Source of the DNA: Paenibacillus lutimineralis
GTDB lineage: Bacteria; Bacillota; Bacilli; Paenibacillales; Paenibacillaceae
Reading direction: 5' to 3'
DNA length: 64,000 nt
NCBI RefSeq assembly: GCF_003991425.1
Contig: NZ_CP034346.1
Span: 2,889,501-2,953,500, forward strand
The notes below the pieces were generated by a model. That model saw nothing but the letters and a program-made list of their open reading frames with translations, was not told the origin of the DNA and did not search any database. The position numbers and the translations under genes were made by a program. Positions 43,537 to 52,764 of the stretch are shown piece by piece. Each line of letters starts with the position of its first letter. Within the stretch, counting starts at the first letter, position 1.

Positions 43537-44589
43537 ATGAGAAACTCAAGCATTAAAATGATCCAGTTCACTATACTTTTGACGGTGCTCGCTTTATTTA
43601 GCGCGGCATGCGGCAATCCGCCGCATCAAGGAGCTCATTCTGTGAATACCGATAGTCAGGGGGTGGAAGGCGGAACAGAAAGTGGTCATAATGGCAGTCA
43701 ACATTACCCAGTTACGCTCCGAATTTATACGGACGAAGGGAAGGAAATGAAGCAGACCATCGAGAAGGAACCGCAAAAAGTAGTCGTACTTGGAACAGCT
43801 ATGGCAGAGCTGATGATTCAATTCGGGCAAAAGGATAAAATTGCTGGCCTGGCCTATCTTGATCAGTCCTTTTCTCCATATACGGATGAAATCGCCAAAT
43901 TGCCGCTCTTAACTGAGCTGTGGCCGAGTAAAGAAGCCGTTATCGCCCTGCAGCCTGATTTGATATACTCGATGTCTTCGGCATTTAAAGAAGATCGGTT
44001 AGGCGGGATATCCTTTTGGAACGAAAGGGGTATTCAGGTGGTTCCCGCATCGAATTTTAATATCGGACGCAGCATCGATAACTATTTCGAGGATATCCAA
44101 AACTTTGGAAAAATCTTTAACGTCGAGGAGCAGACGGATTCTTATCTTAAGCAGCAGCAAACAAGAATCGATGAAATCACACAGAAGGCACAGCATGTGA
44201 AGGCTAAGCCTAAGGTACTCCTACTGGCAAGCGCCGGGCGTGAAAATTATGATTATTATCCTCCATCCTGGTGCGTGATCGATGAGATGGTGGAAGGATC
44301 AGGCGGAGAGTATATGCAGTTAGCGGACGGGTACATCGAATTGCAAATCGAAGCGATCATTGCAGCAAATCCAGATAAAATCATCCTGACCCATTTTCAG
44401 GAAAGCGACCACGAAAGCATCAAGAATAAGCTGCTCTCTAATCCGCGCCTTAAGAATATGAAGGCGATTCAAACCGGGAATGTTATGGTGGCGGATTACA
44501 CCAATGCCATTCGAGGTGGATTGCAGCTCACGGATTTATATGAAGAAGTTGCTCGATTCGTACAGCCCGAGCTGTTTGGAGGACAATAA
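43537..44589 (+). CDS. Iron-siderophore ABC transporter substrate-binding lipoprotein
   Basis: A 350-residue lipoprotein: signal segment IQFTILLTVLALF, lipobox SAAC, then a His-containing polar linker and an FhuD/FecB-type two-lobed domain (EPQKVVVLGTAMAELMIQFG, LQPDLIYSMSSAF, PKVLLLASAG, AANPDKIILTHFQ). The ATG at 43537 after GGGGAGG is supported by the signal peptide; the longer reading from 43414 covers the Fur box. It is followed by its permease and ATPase genes and captures a ferric siderophore. Confidence 0.93.
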   Translation: MRNSSIKMIQFTILLTVLALFSAACGNPPHQGAHSVNTDSQGVEGGTESGHNGSQHYPVTLRIYTDEGKEMKQTIEKEPQKVVVLGTAMAELMIQFGQKDKIAGLAYLDQSFSPYTDEIAKLPLLTELWPSKEAVIALQPDLIYSMSSAFKEDRLGGISFWNERGIQVVPASNFNIGRSIDNYFEDIQNFGKIFNVEEQTDSYLKQQQTRIDEITQKAQHVKAKPKVLLLASAGRENYDYYPPSWCVIDEMVEGSGGEYMQLADGYIELQIEAIIAANPDKIILTHFQESDHESIKNKLLSNPRLKNMKAIQTGNVMVADYTNAIRGGLQLTDLYEEVARFVQPELFGGQ

Positions 44590-44592
44590 GCC

Positions 44593-45711
44593 ATGGTAAG
44601 GCCGCAAACGTATAAGAAGATCAAGGGCCACTGGGCTGATTTCGGGAAGTTGGCAAGTAGACGTTCTTCATTTGTCCTGATGATTTGTGCACTCGTTCTC
44701 GCTTTGATTTGTTCGATCGGACTAGCTTTGTCGATGGGTCAAGTATCGGTATCCTTTGGCGATGCGATGCAGATCGTCGTAAATCAGATGTTTGGCATCT
44801 CCCTCGATCATCCGGGTGGGACGCTCCCAGCTGGGGCTGTTGATATCATTTGGAATATTCGGTTCCCAAGGGTATTGCTGGCTATGATTGTGGGCGCGGG
44901 GCTTGCATTATGCGGGACGGTCATGCAGTCGTTCGTGCAAAATCCGCTGGCGGACCCTTATATTCTCGGTATCTCGTCGGGTGCCTCCTTGGGGGCGACC
45001 TTCTCCATTATGCTGGGGATTGGGACAGCTAGCCTGGCAGGAAGCATGGGGGTGGCCTTTTGGGCTTTTATAGGGGCGTTAGGAGCAGCCGGAGCCGTGA
45101 TGATATTAGCAAATTTGGGCGGGAAAATATCATCGGCCAAGCTGGTGCTGATGGGTACTGTAGTCAACGCACTATGTAGCGCATGCTCCAATTTCATTAT
45201 ATATATGGCGAGCAACTCCGAGGGAATCCGCTCGGTTACCTTCTGGACGATGGGCAGCCTCGCTTCCGCCCATTGGGATAGCTTGCCGCTCGTTGGGAGT
45301 ATAACGGCCGCTGCTGCATTCTTTTTTATTGTGCAGTCACGGGTACTCAATACGATGCTGATGGGGGACGAAGCGGCTGTAACGCTTGGTATGAATATGA
45401 AAGCCTATCGAGGATTGTATATGGTGATTTCTTCGGTTCTGACGGGGACGCTTGTCGCGACATGCGGTATTATCGGTTTCGTCGGGCTTATCATTCCGCA
45501 TATTGCAAGGAGCATGGTGGGCTCTGACCATAAGCGATTGCTGCCGGTATCTATATTATTTAGCGCTATCTTTCTTATTTGGACAGATGTGCTGGCAAGG
45601 ACAGTTATACCTAACAGCGAACTGCCCATTGGAATTGTAACGGCGCTTCTTGGAGCACCGATGCTGATGTACATGCTGTTGAAGAAGAACTACGGATTTG
45701 GAGGTAACTAG
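44593..45711 (+). CDS. FecCD-family iron-siderophore permease
   Basis: A 372-residue permease with ten predicted membrane segments. Family marks are WNIRFPRVLLAMIVGAGLALCG, MQSFVQNPLADPYILGISSGASLGA, and TGTLVATCGIIGFVGLIIPHIARSMVG near the C-terminus, the ATPase contact. It probably works as a homodimer, because only one permease gene is present. It lies 3 bases after the binding-protein gene and 1 base before the ATPase gene. Confidence 0.95.
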   Translation: MVRPQTYKKIKGHWADFGKLASRRSSFVLMICALVLALICSIGLALSMGQVSVSFGDAMQIVVNQMFGISLDHPGGTLPAGAVDIIWNIRFPRVLLAMIVGAGLALCGTVMQSFVQNPLADPYILGISSGASLGATFSIMLGIGTASLAGSMGVAFWAFIGALGAAGAVMILANLGGKISSAKLVLMGTVVNALCSACSNFIIYMASNSEGIRSVTFWTMGSLASAHWDSLPLVGSITAAAAFFFIVQSRVLNTMLMGDEAAVTLGMNMKAYRGLYMVISSVLTGTLVATCGIIGFVGLIIPHIARSMVGSDHKRLLPVSILFSAIFLIWTDVLARTVIPNSELPIGIVTALLGAPMLMYMLLKKNYGFGGN

Positions 45712-45712
45712 C

Positions 45713-46510
45713 ATGAAACTGGCGGTCAATGAGATTGTAGTAGCTGTTAACGGCATCCAAATCGTTAATGAGATTTCACTTTGTGTCAGGCGAGGTCAAT
45801 TCGTTGGAATCATCGGCCCAAACGGCTGTGGTAAATCCACACTTCTAAAATCGATCTATAAGGTAATCAAACCAAAGCGGGGAACGGTCTTTTTAGATAA
45901 TGTCGATGTTATGAAGGTGAGGCCGAAGACGGTTTTCCAAAAGATGGCCGTAGTTGGACAATTTAATGATATGAACTTTGATTTTACTGTGCTTGAAATG
46001 GTGCTGATGGGGCGTACTCCGCATAAACAGCTTCTGGAGTCCGATCGCAAGGAGGATTATACAATCGTCCATGAAGCCCTGCAAAAGGTTGACCTTCTGG
46101 ACTATGCAGATCGAAGTTATTCAACGCTCTCCGGCGGCGAGAAGCAGCGAGTCATTCTGGCACGAGCCATTGCACAGCAGCCGGAGCTGCTTGTTCTGGA
46201 TGAACCAACCAATCATCTGGATATCAAATATCAATTGCAGCTATTGTCTGCCGTTAAATCGTTGAAGATCGGCACTTTGGCCGCGCTACATGATTTGTCG
46301 CTTGCGGCATTGTACTGCGATGTGCTGTATGCGGTCAAAGACGGGGAGGTTGTGGCCAACGGGACGCCGGAGCAAGTGTTGACTAAAGATATGGTTCGGC
46401 ATGTCTACAATATTGATTGCGAAATCTACAACAATCCAGTGAACGGGAGACTGGCTTTTGCGTTTCATCCGAATGGAGACTGCAGCAGGGAAGGGAGCTG
46501 CAATAAATGA
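45713..46510 (+). CDS. Iron-siderophore ABC transporter ATPase
   Basis: A 265-residue ATPase of the FecE/FhuC group with Walker A GPNGCGKST, signature LSGGEKQR, Walker B LLVLDEPTNHLD and the switch His in ALHDLSLA. The ATG at 45713 follows GGAGG. Its stop overlaps the start of the MFS gene (ATGA), so the exporter belongs to the same operon. The C-terminal tail (FAFHPNGDCSREGSC) is Cys-containing and unusual but short. Confidence 0.95.
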   Translation: MKLAVNEIVVAVNGIQIVNEISLCVRRGQFVGIIGPNGCGKSTLLKSIYKVIKPKRGTVFLDNVDVMKVRPKTVFQKMAVVGQFNDMNFDFTVLEMVLMGRTPHKQLLESDRKEDYTIVHEALQKVDLLDYADRSYSTLSGGEKQRVILARAIAQQPELLVLDEPTNHLDIKYQLQLLSAVKSLKIGTLAALHDLSLAALYCDVLYAVKDGEVVANGTPEQVLTKDMVRHVYNIDCEIYNNPVNGRLAFAFHPNGDCSREGSCNK

Positions 46511-47973
46511 CTTTGAATAATCTGACTGCTGCCCCTACGAGTGAAGTTGATGCGGTACCCCAGGCCAATCCGCGCCGTTGGTTCGCCTTAATCCTGATTT
46601 TGCTGCCAACGCTTCTGATTTCGCTGAACAATTATATGATGCAGGTGGCGCTTCCAAGCATGCAAGCGAGCATTCATGCCAGCTTCGCTGAAGCTCAGCT
46701 TATATTCTCAGGATATTCGTTAGGGCTGGCCATTGCCTTGATCCTGGGTGGGAAGCTGGGAGATATGTATGGACGAAAACGCATGCTTTGGATCGGGGTT
46801 ATGGGCTTTACTTGTATGTGTTTGCTCGGCGGATTGGTGTCCGACCCGACCTTACTTATTATGATTCGCATCGTTCAAGGGCTGTCGGCAGCGATGATTC
46901 AACCGCAGGTTTTGTCCATCATGCAAAGCAGCTTTCTCCCCAGTGAAAAAGGGTTAGTCTTCGCTATTTACGGCGCAGTTATCGGTATCGGATTCACGTT
47001 GGGGCTGATACTAGGCGGTTTATTGGTGGACTGGAACTTATTTGGTCTTGGTTGGCGAATCGTATTTCTGTTTAATGTGCCGTTTGGATTGCTAGTGATG
47101 ATGGGACTGCCCATCGTCCCTGAATCCCGCGGACAGTCCAGTCAAGGTATTGATTGGTTCGGGATCGCATTGATTATTCCGGGCTTGCTCATGCTTATTT
47201 ATCCATTAACCATCGGGCAAAAGCAAGGCTGGCCGCTATGGACCTGGGGCTGTTTGATAGTGTCCATCTTGCTGCTATTGGTATTTGTGCTTTTGCAGAA
47301 ACAGAGAGAAGAGACGGGGCGCATACCATTGGTGGGGCTATCCATTTTCAAAATTGGCTCATTCCGTGTTGGAATCATTACAGAGCTGGTCGTATATCTT
47401 AGCATGTTTACTTTTTTCTTCATCCTGAATTATTATTTGCAGTCGGGACTGCATTTCGGTATTGCAGAGACGAGTCTTGTCTTTTTACCGCTGGGCCTTG
47501 GATTCTTCACCACCTCATTATTGTCATCACGGATGGTGCAGAGATGGGGGGCTGCGGTATTAAAAACCGGGATGCTTACGATGGGAGCCAGTTTATTTAT
47601 ACTGATCTGGTCCTTGCAAATCGATGCCGTACATTTATTCCATTGGCAAAATATAATGATCCTATTGGTATATGGACTGGGTCTGGGTATGGCGACAACG
47701 CCGCTGGCTAATATGATCTTGCATCAGGTGCCCCCGGCATTGGCCGGAACCGGTTCAGGGCTGTTCACCACCTTGATGTATTTGGCGAACGTTTTTGGGG
47801 TAGCATTAATTAGCATTTTGTTCTCGGCTGCTCTGCGCTCCCCACTTACGGAAGCCAGCCTGGAGGACTATGTCCGAGCTTTCTCCTTGTCGACGGCAGT
47901 GAGCGGGGGATTGGCTATCGCGGCATTTGGCTGCATTAGCAGATTAAAAAAAGAAGGAAGAACAAGAACGTGA
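46507..47973 (+). CDS. MFS transporter, DHA2 (14-TM) family
   Basis: A 488-residue proton-driven exporter with about fourteen hydrophobic segments. Motif A is GGKLGDMYGRKRMLWIGV, and motif C-like glycines are in IYGAVIGIGFTLGLILGGLLVDW. Such proteins export drugs or siderophores. Translational coupling to the siderophore ATPase gene suggests export of a siderophore or recycling of its products. A TetR gene follows. Confidence 0.9.
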   Translation: MTLNNLTAAPTSEVDAVPQANPRRWFALILILLPTLLISLNNYMMQVALPSMQASIHASFAEAQLIFSGYSLGLAIALILGGKLGDMYGRKRMLWIGVMGFTCMCLLGGLVSDPTLLIMIRIVQGLSAAMIQPQVLSIMQSSFLPSEKGLVFAIYGAVIGIGFTLGLILGGLLVDWNLFGLGWRIVFLFNVPFGLLVMMGLPIVPESRGQSSQGIDWFGIALIIPGLLMLIYPLTIGQKQGWPLWTWGCLIVSILLLLVFVLLQKQREETGRIPLVGLSIFKIGSFRVGIITELVVYLSMFTFFFILNYYLQSGLHFGIAETSLVFLPLGLGFFTTSLLSSRMVQRWGAAVLKTGMLTMGASLFILIWSLQIDAVHLFHWQNIMILLVYGLGLGMATTPLANMILHQVPPALAGTGSGLFTTLMYLANVFGVALISILFSAALRSPLTEASLEDYVRAFSLSTAVSGGLAIAAFGCISRLKKEGRTRT

Positions 47974-47996
47974 ATGATTGACAAACTTGATTATCT

Positions 47997-48026
47997 TTAG
48001 TTAATTTATTAATATAAGTTAACTAA
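47997..48026. promoter_or_regulatory. Probable TetR operator
   Basis: TTAGTTAA (47997-48004) and TTAACTAA (48019-48026) are perfect inverted 8-bp arms with a 14-base spacer, placed just before the TetR gene and after a TTGACA box at 47978-47983. The spacing and position fit autoregulation. Confidence 0.6.
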
Positions 48027-48044
48027 ATTAATAGGATGATGAGC

Positions 48045-48650
48045 ATGACCAATACGGATATTTCACTGAGGGAGATCAAGAAGGCAAGGGCTAAGATTGC
48101 GCTATATGAGACCAGTTTGTCCTTAATGGAAGATAAGATGTTTCACGAAGTCATGGTAGAAGACATTTGTCAGAAAGCGGAGCTATCCCGGGTTACTTTC
48201 TTTAAGTTTTTTCCGAAAAAGGAAGATGTGCTTATCTATTTCATGCAAATATGGCTTACTGAACGGATTATTGAAATCGAGAACATGCAGAAGCGTGGTT
48301 TCGGTGCGATCAGGCATCTGCTCTACAAAGTAGGAGAGCAAGCCGAGACGATCACTGGCATCATGCCTAGCCTGATTTCTTTTCTCGCGCAGATGAAGAT
48401 GCATCCCTGTCCGCCGGAATTGAGCAGAGCTGAAGTCCGGCTCCTGTTCCCCGATGAAGAAGAAATAGGAAGCAAGGCACCGAATCTTTATGATCTTTTT
48501 AAGCGCAGCATGTCAGAAGCCGAGGAATTGGAGCAGCTCAAGCAGGGAATATCCGTCGATAGCGCGGTGAAAATTCTGTTTACGATTTTTTTATGGCTCT
48601 TTCCTGACCGCCCAGCAATATGCTTCTACCGATATTATAGGATTCTATGA
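48045..48650 (+). CDS. TetR-family regulator with frameshifted C-terminus
   Basis: A regulator of about 201 residues with the N-terminal TetR helix-turn-helix (VEDICQKAELSRVTFFKFFPKKEDVLIYF). The last 20 residues (PDRPAICFYRYYRIL) look out of frame. At the T7 run 48587-48593 deletion of one T gives a typical TetR ending (GSFLTAQQYASTDI, then FYEVHLQLLEN) that stops at 48678. The shift affects only the last helix, so DNA binding should survive while dimerisation or ligand response may change. Start candidates are 48036, 48039 and 48045; 48045 has AGGA at 8 bases. It probably regulates the upstream exporter and itself. Confidence 0.82.
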   Translation: MTNTDISLREIKKARAKIALYETSLSLMEDKMFHEVMVEDICQKAELSRVTFFKFFPKKEDVLIYFMQIWLTERIIEIENMQKRGFGAIRHLLYKVGEQAETITGIMPSLISFLAQMKMHPCPPELSRAEVRLLFPDEEEIGSKAPNLYDLFKRSMSEAEELEQLKQGISVDSAVKILFTIFLWLFPDRPAICFYRYYRIL

Positions 48651-48728
48651 AGTGCATCTCCAATTGCTTGAAAACTAATAATGAGAGTATTACGGAGTTT
48701 AGTGTCGTAGTTGATGACTTTATGTAAT

Positions 48729-48760
48729 AAGCCAATACCGTTATACGGTGTTGGCTTTTT
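48729..48760 (+). terminator. Terminator, copy 1 of a repeated 32-bp unit
   Basis: Arms AGCCAATACC/GGTGTTGGCT (wobbles included) with loop GTTATAC are followed by TTTTT. The same 32 bases occur exactly at 51470-51501. Confidence 0.85.
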
Positions 48761-48927
48761 CAGGCTACCGATAAAGTCTCGACAGCCTACTTTTTATTAT
48801 TAATTTAAGACGACACTGCGTTAATATTGTATAATATAAGTACTATTCATGAACGGATGGCATTTTGGTGCTGAGATCCAACTGGGAAAAAAACAAGAGT
48901 ATGAAATAAACATAAGGAGCTGATGCA

Positions 48928-49554
48928 ATGGACTTCATAACCGTCTTATCTTTTCTGGGGGTGGCCGTTCTTCTTACTTTGATGCCTGGTCCGGACAATC
49001 TGTTTGTTCTTGCACAGAGCATTTCGCAGGGAAAAAAAGCAGGCATAGCAACGGCATTAGGACTTTGCTCAGGGCTCATCGTACACGTAGCTGCTGCAGC
49101 ACTTGGGATTTCAGCGATCATTTATCAATCAGCGATAGCTTTTGCGATCGTAAAATATGCCGGAGCAGCCTATTTATTGTACTTGGCATGGAAGTCGTTT
49201 CGAGAAAAAGAATCCGGTCTGACATTGAATGATCAGAAGTCGCTAAACTATCGTTCTTTATACAAAAAGGGAATCCTGATGAATATCTTAAATCCCAAAG
49301 TATCATTATTTTTCTTGGCGTTACTTCCTCAATTCGTTGATCAATCAATGGGTCATGTCCCCATACAAATGCTTGTTTTGGGCGTAGTTTTTATGCTTCA
49401 GGCGATCATTATTTTTATTGTAATTAGCTTTTTCTCTGAAAAAGTACGTAATCTTTTATTAAAAAGTCCGCGTATATCGAAAAGATTAAACTATATACAA
49501 GGTACTTTACTGGGGATTATAGGATTAAATATTGCTTTCAGCGGAAATAAATAG
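48928..49554 (+). CDS. LysE/RhtB-family amino acid exporter
   Basis: A 208-residue membrane protein with six predicted segments and the family signature LTLMPGPDNLFVLAQSISQG, followed by AAYLLYLAWKSF and MNILNPKVSLFFLALLPQFV. It probably exports an amino acid such as threonine, homoserine or leucine. It is only distantly similar to the LysE-type protein at 24.2 kb, so the two are not a recent duplication. The AAGGAG ribosome site fits the ATG at 48928. Confidence 0.93.
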   Translation: MDFITVLSFLGVAVLLTLMPGPDNLFVLAQSISQGKKAGIATALGLCSGLIVHVAAAALGISAIIYQSAIAFAIVKYAGAAYLLYLAWKSFREKESGLTLNDQKSLNYRSLYKKGILMNILNPKVSLFFLALLPQFVDQSMGHVPIQMLVLGVVFMLQAIIIFIVISFFSEKVRNLLLKSPRISKRLNYIQGTLLGIIGLNIAFSGNK

Positions 49555-49580
49555 TTCAATCCATTCAAGTCATGATTTAA

Positions 49581-49621
49581 AAAAAGGGCCGTCCGGCATG
49601 CCGGACGGCTCCTTTCTTTCA
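49581..49621 (+). terminator. Terminator after the RhtB-type gene
   Basis: A perfect 22-bp palindrome at 49588-49609 (arms GCCGTCCGGCA) is preceded by an A run and followed by CTCCTTTCTTTC. Confidence 0.85.
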
Positions 49622-49705
49622 ACATATTAGAATTTATAAATTTCTTGGGGTCCCCGCAAAGTATTTGGAATAAGCATCGTACATAGGCTCCACTTTGTGG
49701 GTTAT

Positions 49706-50374
49706 TTACTTACTGGCTTGGTTGAAATATTCAATATCATTTTTGTAAACGTTGTACGCTTCGGAATATTCCATAACCCGGGCTACATCCGAAATGAAGG
49801 TTTCATCATATCCGGCGCGTCTGAGCAAGTGGAATCCCATCTCCATACCGGATGCAATCCCGGCACCGGTAATGATTCTGCCGGTGTCAACAATCCGCGC
49901 TCTACTGATCGTGCAAGCCGGCGCGATTTCGGCAAGACGATCGATCGGCACTTTGCCCATTTCCGAAGCTTCCAACCGATCCGGTTCTTTCCGGCTTGTA
50001 GCAGGTAGACCATCCAGCAGCCCCATGTTTCCATAGATCCAGGAACCTGTGCAAACGCTGGTCAGCAGTGTGGTTTCGGGCAGTGACAAAATAAATTGAT
50101 GCAGCCGTTTATTATAAGTTTCCTGTCTTGTACCGAAACCACCTGGAATCAGAAAGGCATCCATATCAGGCATTTCATTGAAACTGTAATTGGGATGCAC
50201 GGTGAGACCAGCTTGTGTTTGGACGAGTCTTAACGAATCCGCGACAAGAAATACATCAAGTTCAGGATCCAATCTCCGTGCTACAGAAAATACGCCATAA
50301 GGTGCTGCATAATCAACGACCTCAGCATCTTTGAAAACATAGACTCCAACTCTAAAACCTTGTTTTTTACTCAT
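49706..50374 (-). CDS. DJ-1/PfpI-family protein (isonitrile hydratase-like)
   Basis: A 222-residue class I glutamine amidotransferase-like protein. The nucleophile elbow is LTSVCTGSWIYGNMGLLDG (Cys about 110), an acidic residue is provided by EVVDYAAPYGVF, and the C-terminal GIASGMEMGFHLL matches the InhA/ThiJ subgroup. Possible activities are isonitrile hydratase or a stress-related hydrolase; the sequence does not decide. It is divergent from a LysR gene 144 bases away that probably controls it. A purine-rich ribosome site (CGAGAGGAGCAG) precedes the ATG. Confidence 0.88.
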   Translation of the reverse strand: MSKKQGFRVGVYVFKDAEVVDYAAPYGVFSVARRLDPELDVFLVADSLRLVQTQAGLTVHPNYSFNEMPDMDAFLIPGGFGTRQETYNKRLHQFILSLPETTLLTSVCTGSWIYGNMGLLDGLPATSRKEPDRLEASEMGKVPIDRLAEIAPACTISRARIVDTGRIITGAGIASGMEMGFHLLRRAGYDETFISDVARVMEYSEAYNVYKNDIEYFNQASK

Positions 50375-50518
50375 AACTGCTCCTCTCGCTTTCCTATCGA
50401 ATTTTCGAATCGATTTCTTATTTTCTTACGAGATTTATGATATCATGTAAACAGGTATCGCAGTCATGATATAAATCGATATAACATATTTCATTTATCG
50501 ATATCAGGAGGGATTCAT

Positions 50519-51424
50519 GTGATTGAATTGTTGGAAGGAAGATTTTTCAAAACCTTTATCGCTGTGATGGAAGAAAAAAGTTTTAGCCGTGCAGCGGATA
50601 AACTGGGTTATGTTCAATCCACGGTGACGACGCATATTCAGTTTTTGGAGCAGGCGTGCAAGCAGAAATTGTTCCATCGATTATCTCGAGGAGTCAAACC
50701 GACAGCGGCTGGTGAAAAGCTGATGAAATATGCCTATCAATTTGTTCACTTGGGGGCTTCGATCGAGGAAGCTATGAATGAGATAGAGCAACCCCAGGGC
50801 ACGGTTTATCTTCGAATGCAGGAATCCTTTTTTCTGACACGGTTTTCTCCGTTTATACAGCATTTTGTCAAGGAGTACCCGGAAGTGAAACTCAGAGTTG
50901 AATCAGGATTCCATCACGATATTCTGGATCAAGTGCTTGATCATGCGATTGATTTTGGTATTGTGCCACGCGATCCACAGCGTAATGACATCGTATTTTA
51001 TCCTTTGGTTGAAGAAAAATTGATATTTATTGCATCCAATGCCTTGATGATGGAAGTTGAACGAGAGGGACTTCATCGATTAAGTAAAGAAGTTATGATC
51101 AGCTTCGGAACCGATTGCTTATACCATACACAGGCCAGCATGGCGATGCAGGAAGCAGGGATTGATGTTAAGGAAGCAATTGAGCATCCGAGCCTGGAAA
51201 TGATTAAACAATCGGTTCAATGCGGGATTGGTTTTGCATTGGTTCCGGAAATTGCGGTGCAAAGAGAGCTCGACGAAGGCGATTTTGCATTACTTCCTAT
51301 AAGTCAGGCAAGCTATTCCATGCATGGATTGATCGTTCATAAAAACAGGGAATTAAGTTATCCGGCAAGATTATTTAAATCGGAATTGATAGAGCGATCA
51401 GCAGCATCTATTCGTAAACTGTAA
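50519..51424 (+). CDS. LysR-family transcriptional regulator
   Basis: A 301-residue LysR regulator with the N-terminal helix-turn-helix (KTFIAVMEEKSFSRAADKLGYVQSTVTTHIQFLE) and an effector domain (VKLRVESGFHHDILDQVLDHAIDFGIV). The GTG at 50519 is 6 bases after AGGAGGG. The intergenic region to the divergent DJ-1/PfpI gene contains AT-rich dyads around TCGATAT, suitable as shared operators. Confidence 0.92.
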   Translation: MIELLEGRFFKTFIAVMEEKSFSRAADKLGYVQSTVTTHIQFLEQACKQKLFHRLSRGVKPTAAGEKLMKYAYQFVHLGASIEEAMNEIEQPQGTVYLRMQESFFLTRFSPFIQHFVKEYPEVKLRVESGFHHDILDQVLDHAIDFGIVPRDPQRNDIVFYPLVEEKLIFIASNALMMEVEREGLHRLSKEVMISFGTDCLYHTQASMAMQEAGIDVKEAIEHPSLEMIKQSVQCGIGFALVPEIAVQRELDEGDFALLPISQASYSMHGLIVHKNRELSYPARLFKSELIERSAASIRKL

Positions 51425-51469
51425 ACGACTGCAGTACGGAGCATGAAGAAGTGGTGATCCACCTGGATC

Positions 51470-51501
51470 AAGCCAATACCGTTATACGGTGTTGGCTTTT
51501 T
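51470..51501 (+). terminator. Terminator, copy 2 of the repeated 32-bp unit
   Basis: Identical over 32 bases to the terminator at 48729-48760. It lies 45 bases after the LysR stop. Confidence 0.85.
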
Positions 51502-51641
51502 AGTTTTGTATTCGTCGAGAACCAGCCCAATAGTCCCCCGAAATAAATATGTTTACTCCAATAAATATATTTACTCAAGTTAACTTATGGATTATAATTT
51601 ACCTTATAGAATGATGATCTCAATTCGGGAAGGAGATTTAT

Positions 51642-52589
51642 ATGGCTACAGGGATTGATGAGCTGCATGTTGTGGTCGGAACAGGACCACTAGGAATAGC
51701 GGTGATGGAGGAACTTCTTCGTAAGGGGAAAAGCGTACGGATGGTGAACCGAAGCGGTCGGGCGAGTGTACCTTCAGGGATACAGGTCATTCAAGGGGAT
51801 GCCGCAGATCGTGAAAGCATCGGGCAAGCCTGCAAAGGCGCTTCGGTTATATATCATTGCGCCAAGGCTGCTTATACAGAATGGCCGGAGAAGTTCCCGC
51901 CAATAATGAAAGGCATCATTGATGCAGCAGCAAAGGAAAAGGCTAAAGTCGTCTATGGCGATAATCTGTATATGTATGGAAGCAAGCACCAGGTTCTTAC
52001 TGAAGATTTGCCGAATGGTGCGATCGGGCACAAAGGCAGGACACGCGCTCAAATGGCTGATATGCTGCTAGAAGCGCATCATAGCGGAAAAGTACGGGCT
52101 GCGATAGGCCGTGGCGCTGATTTCTATGGTCCAGGCGTTCTGGAATCGTCGTTGGGCGAACGAATCTTCCAAGCTGCGTTAGATGGCAGGGCCGCTGAGG
52201 TGCTCGGAAATATCGATATTCCTCATACGTATCTTTATATCCGTGATTTTGCGAAAGGCTTGGTTACGCTTGGAGAGCGCGAAGAAGCATTAGGTCAGGT
52301 TTGGCATATTCCGGGTGCAGCTACAATAACGACGAGACAAATCGTCAATATGGTCTATGAAGCGGCAGGCAAGCGGACTAAATTCCGCATCGCACCAAAA
52401 TTCTTTGTATATCTGATGGGCTTGTTCAACGCCAACATGAGAGAGATTAAAGAAACCCTCTATTTATTCGAGAAACCGTTCATTGTTAACACGAGTAATT
52501 ATGAACAAGCATTTGGTAGGGATACAACACCGCATAAGCTGGCGATTGCAGAAACGATGGATTGGTTTAGAAACAGGTCTCAAAAATGA
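51642..52589 (+). CDS. NAD-dependent epimerase/dehydratase family protein
   Basis: A 315-residue extended short-chain dehydrogenase-like protein. The nucleotide loop is GTGPLGIAVMEELLRKG (a variant of GxxGxxG), with DAADRESIGQACKGASVIYHCA following. The usual YxxxK is replaced by a region around MYGSKHQ and GRTRAQMADMLL, so catalytic Tyr-Lys is not obvious, as in atypical SDR members. A substrate cannot be assigned. The ribosome site AAGGAG is well placed. Confidence 0.85.
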   Translation: MATGIDELHVVVGTGPLGIAVMEELLRKGKSVRMVNRSGRASVPSGIQVIQGDAADRESIGQACKGASVIYHCAKAAYTEWPEKFPPIMKGIIDAAAKEKAKVVYGDNLYMYGSKHQVLTEDLPNGAIGHKGRTRAQMADMLLEAHHSGKVRAAIGRGADFYGPGVLESSLGERIFQAALDGRAAEVLGNIDIPHTYLYIRDFAKGLVTLGEREEALGQVWHIPGAATITTRQIVNMVYEAAGKRTKFRIAPKFFVYLMGLFNANMREIKETLYLFEKPFIVNTSNYEQAFGRDTTPHKLAIAETMDWFRNRSQK

Positions 52590-52764
52590 ATCAGCTGTAC
52601 ATAACTCCAGATCTCTTGTTGAAGAAGACTTACTTCTAGGAGAAGCCTGCTTTATTTAAAATGGTATGTTCAATATTGATTAGAAGAGGTATTTATGGAT
52701 ACTAGGCTGGCATGTTAACATAGAAATTACCAATTCTAAAATGAAGGTACGGAGGCACTGTAAT

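Noticed and set aside
24233..49554. Two LysE/RhtB-type exporters as a recent duplication
   Set aside because: The two proteins share only family motifs and differ throughout, so a recent duplication is not supported.
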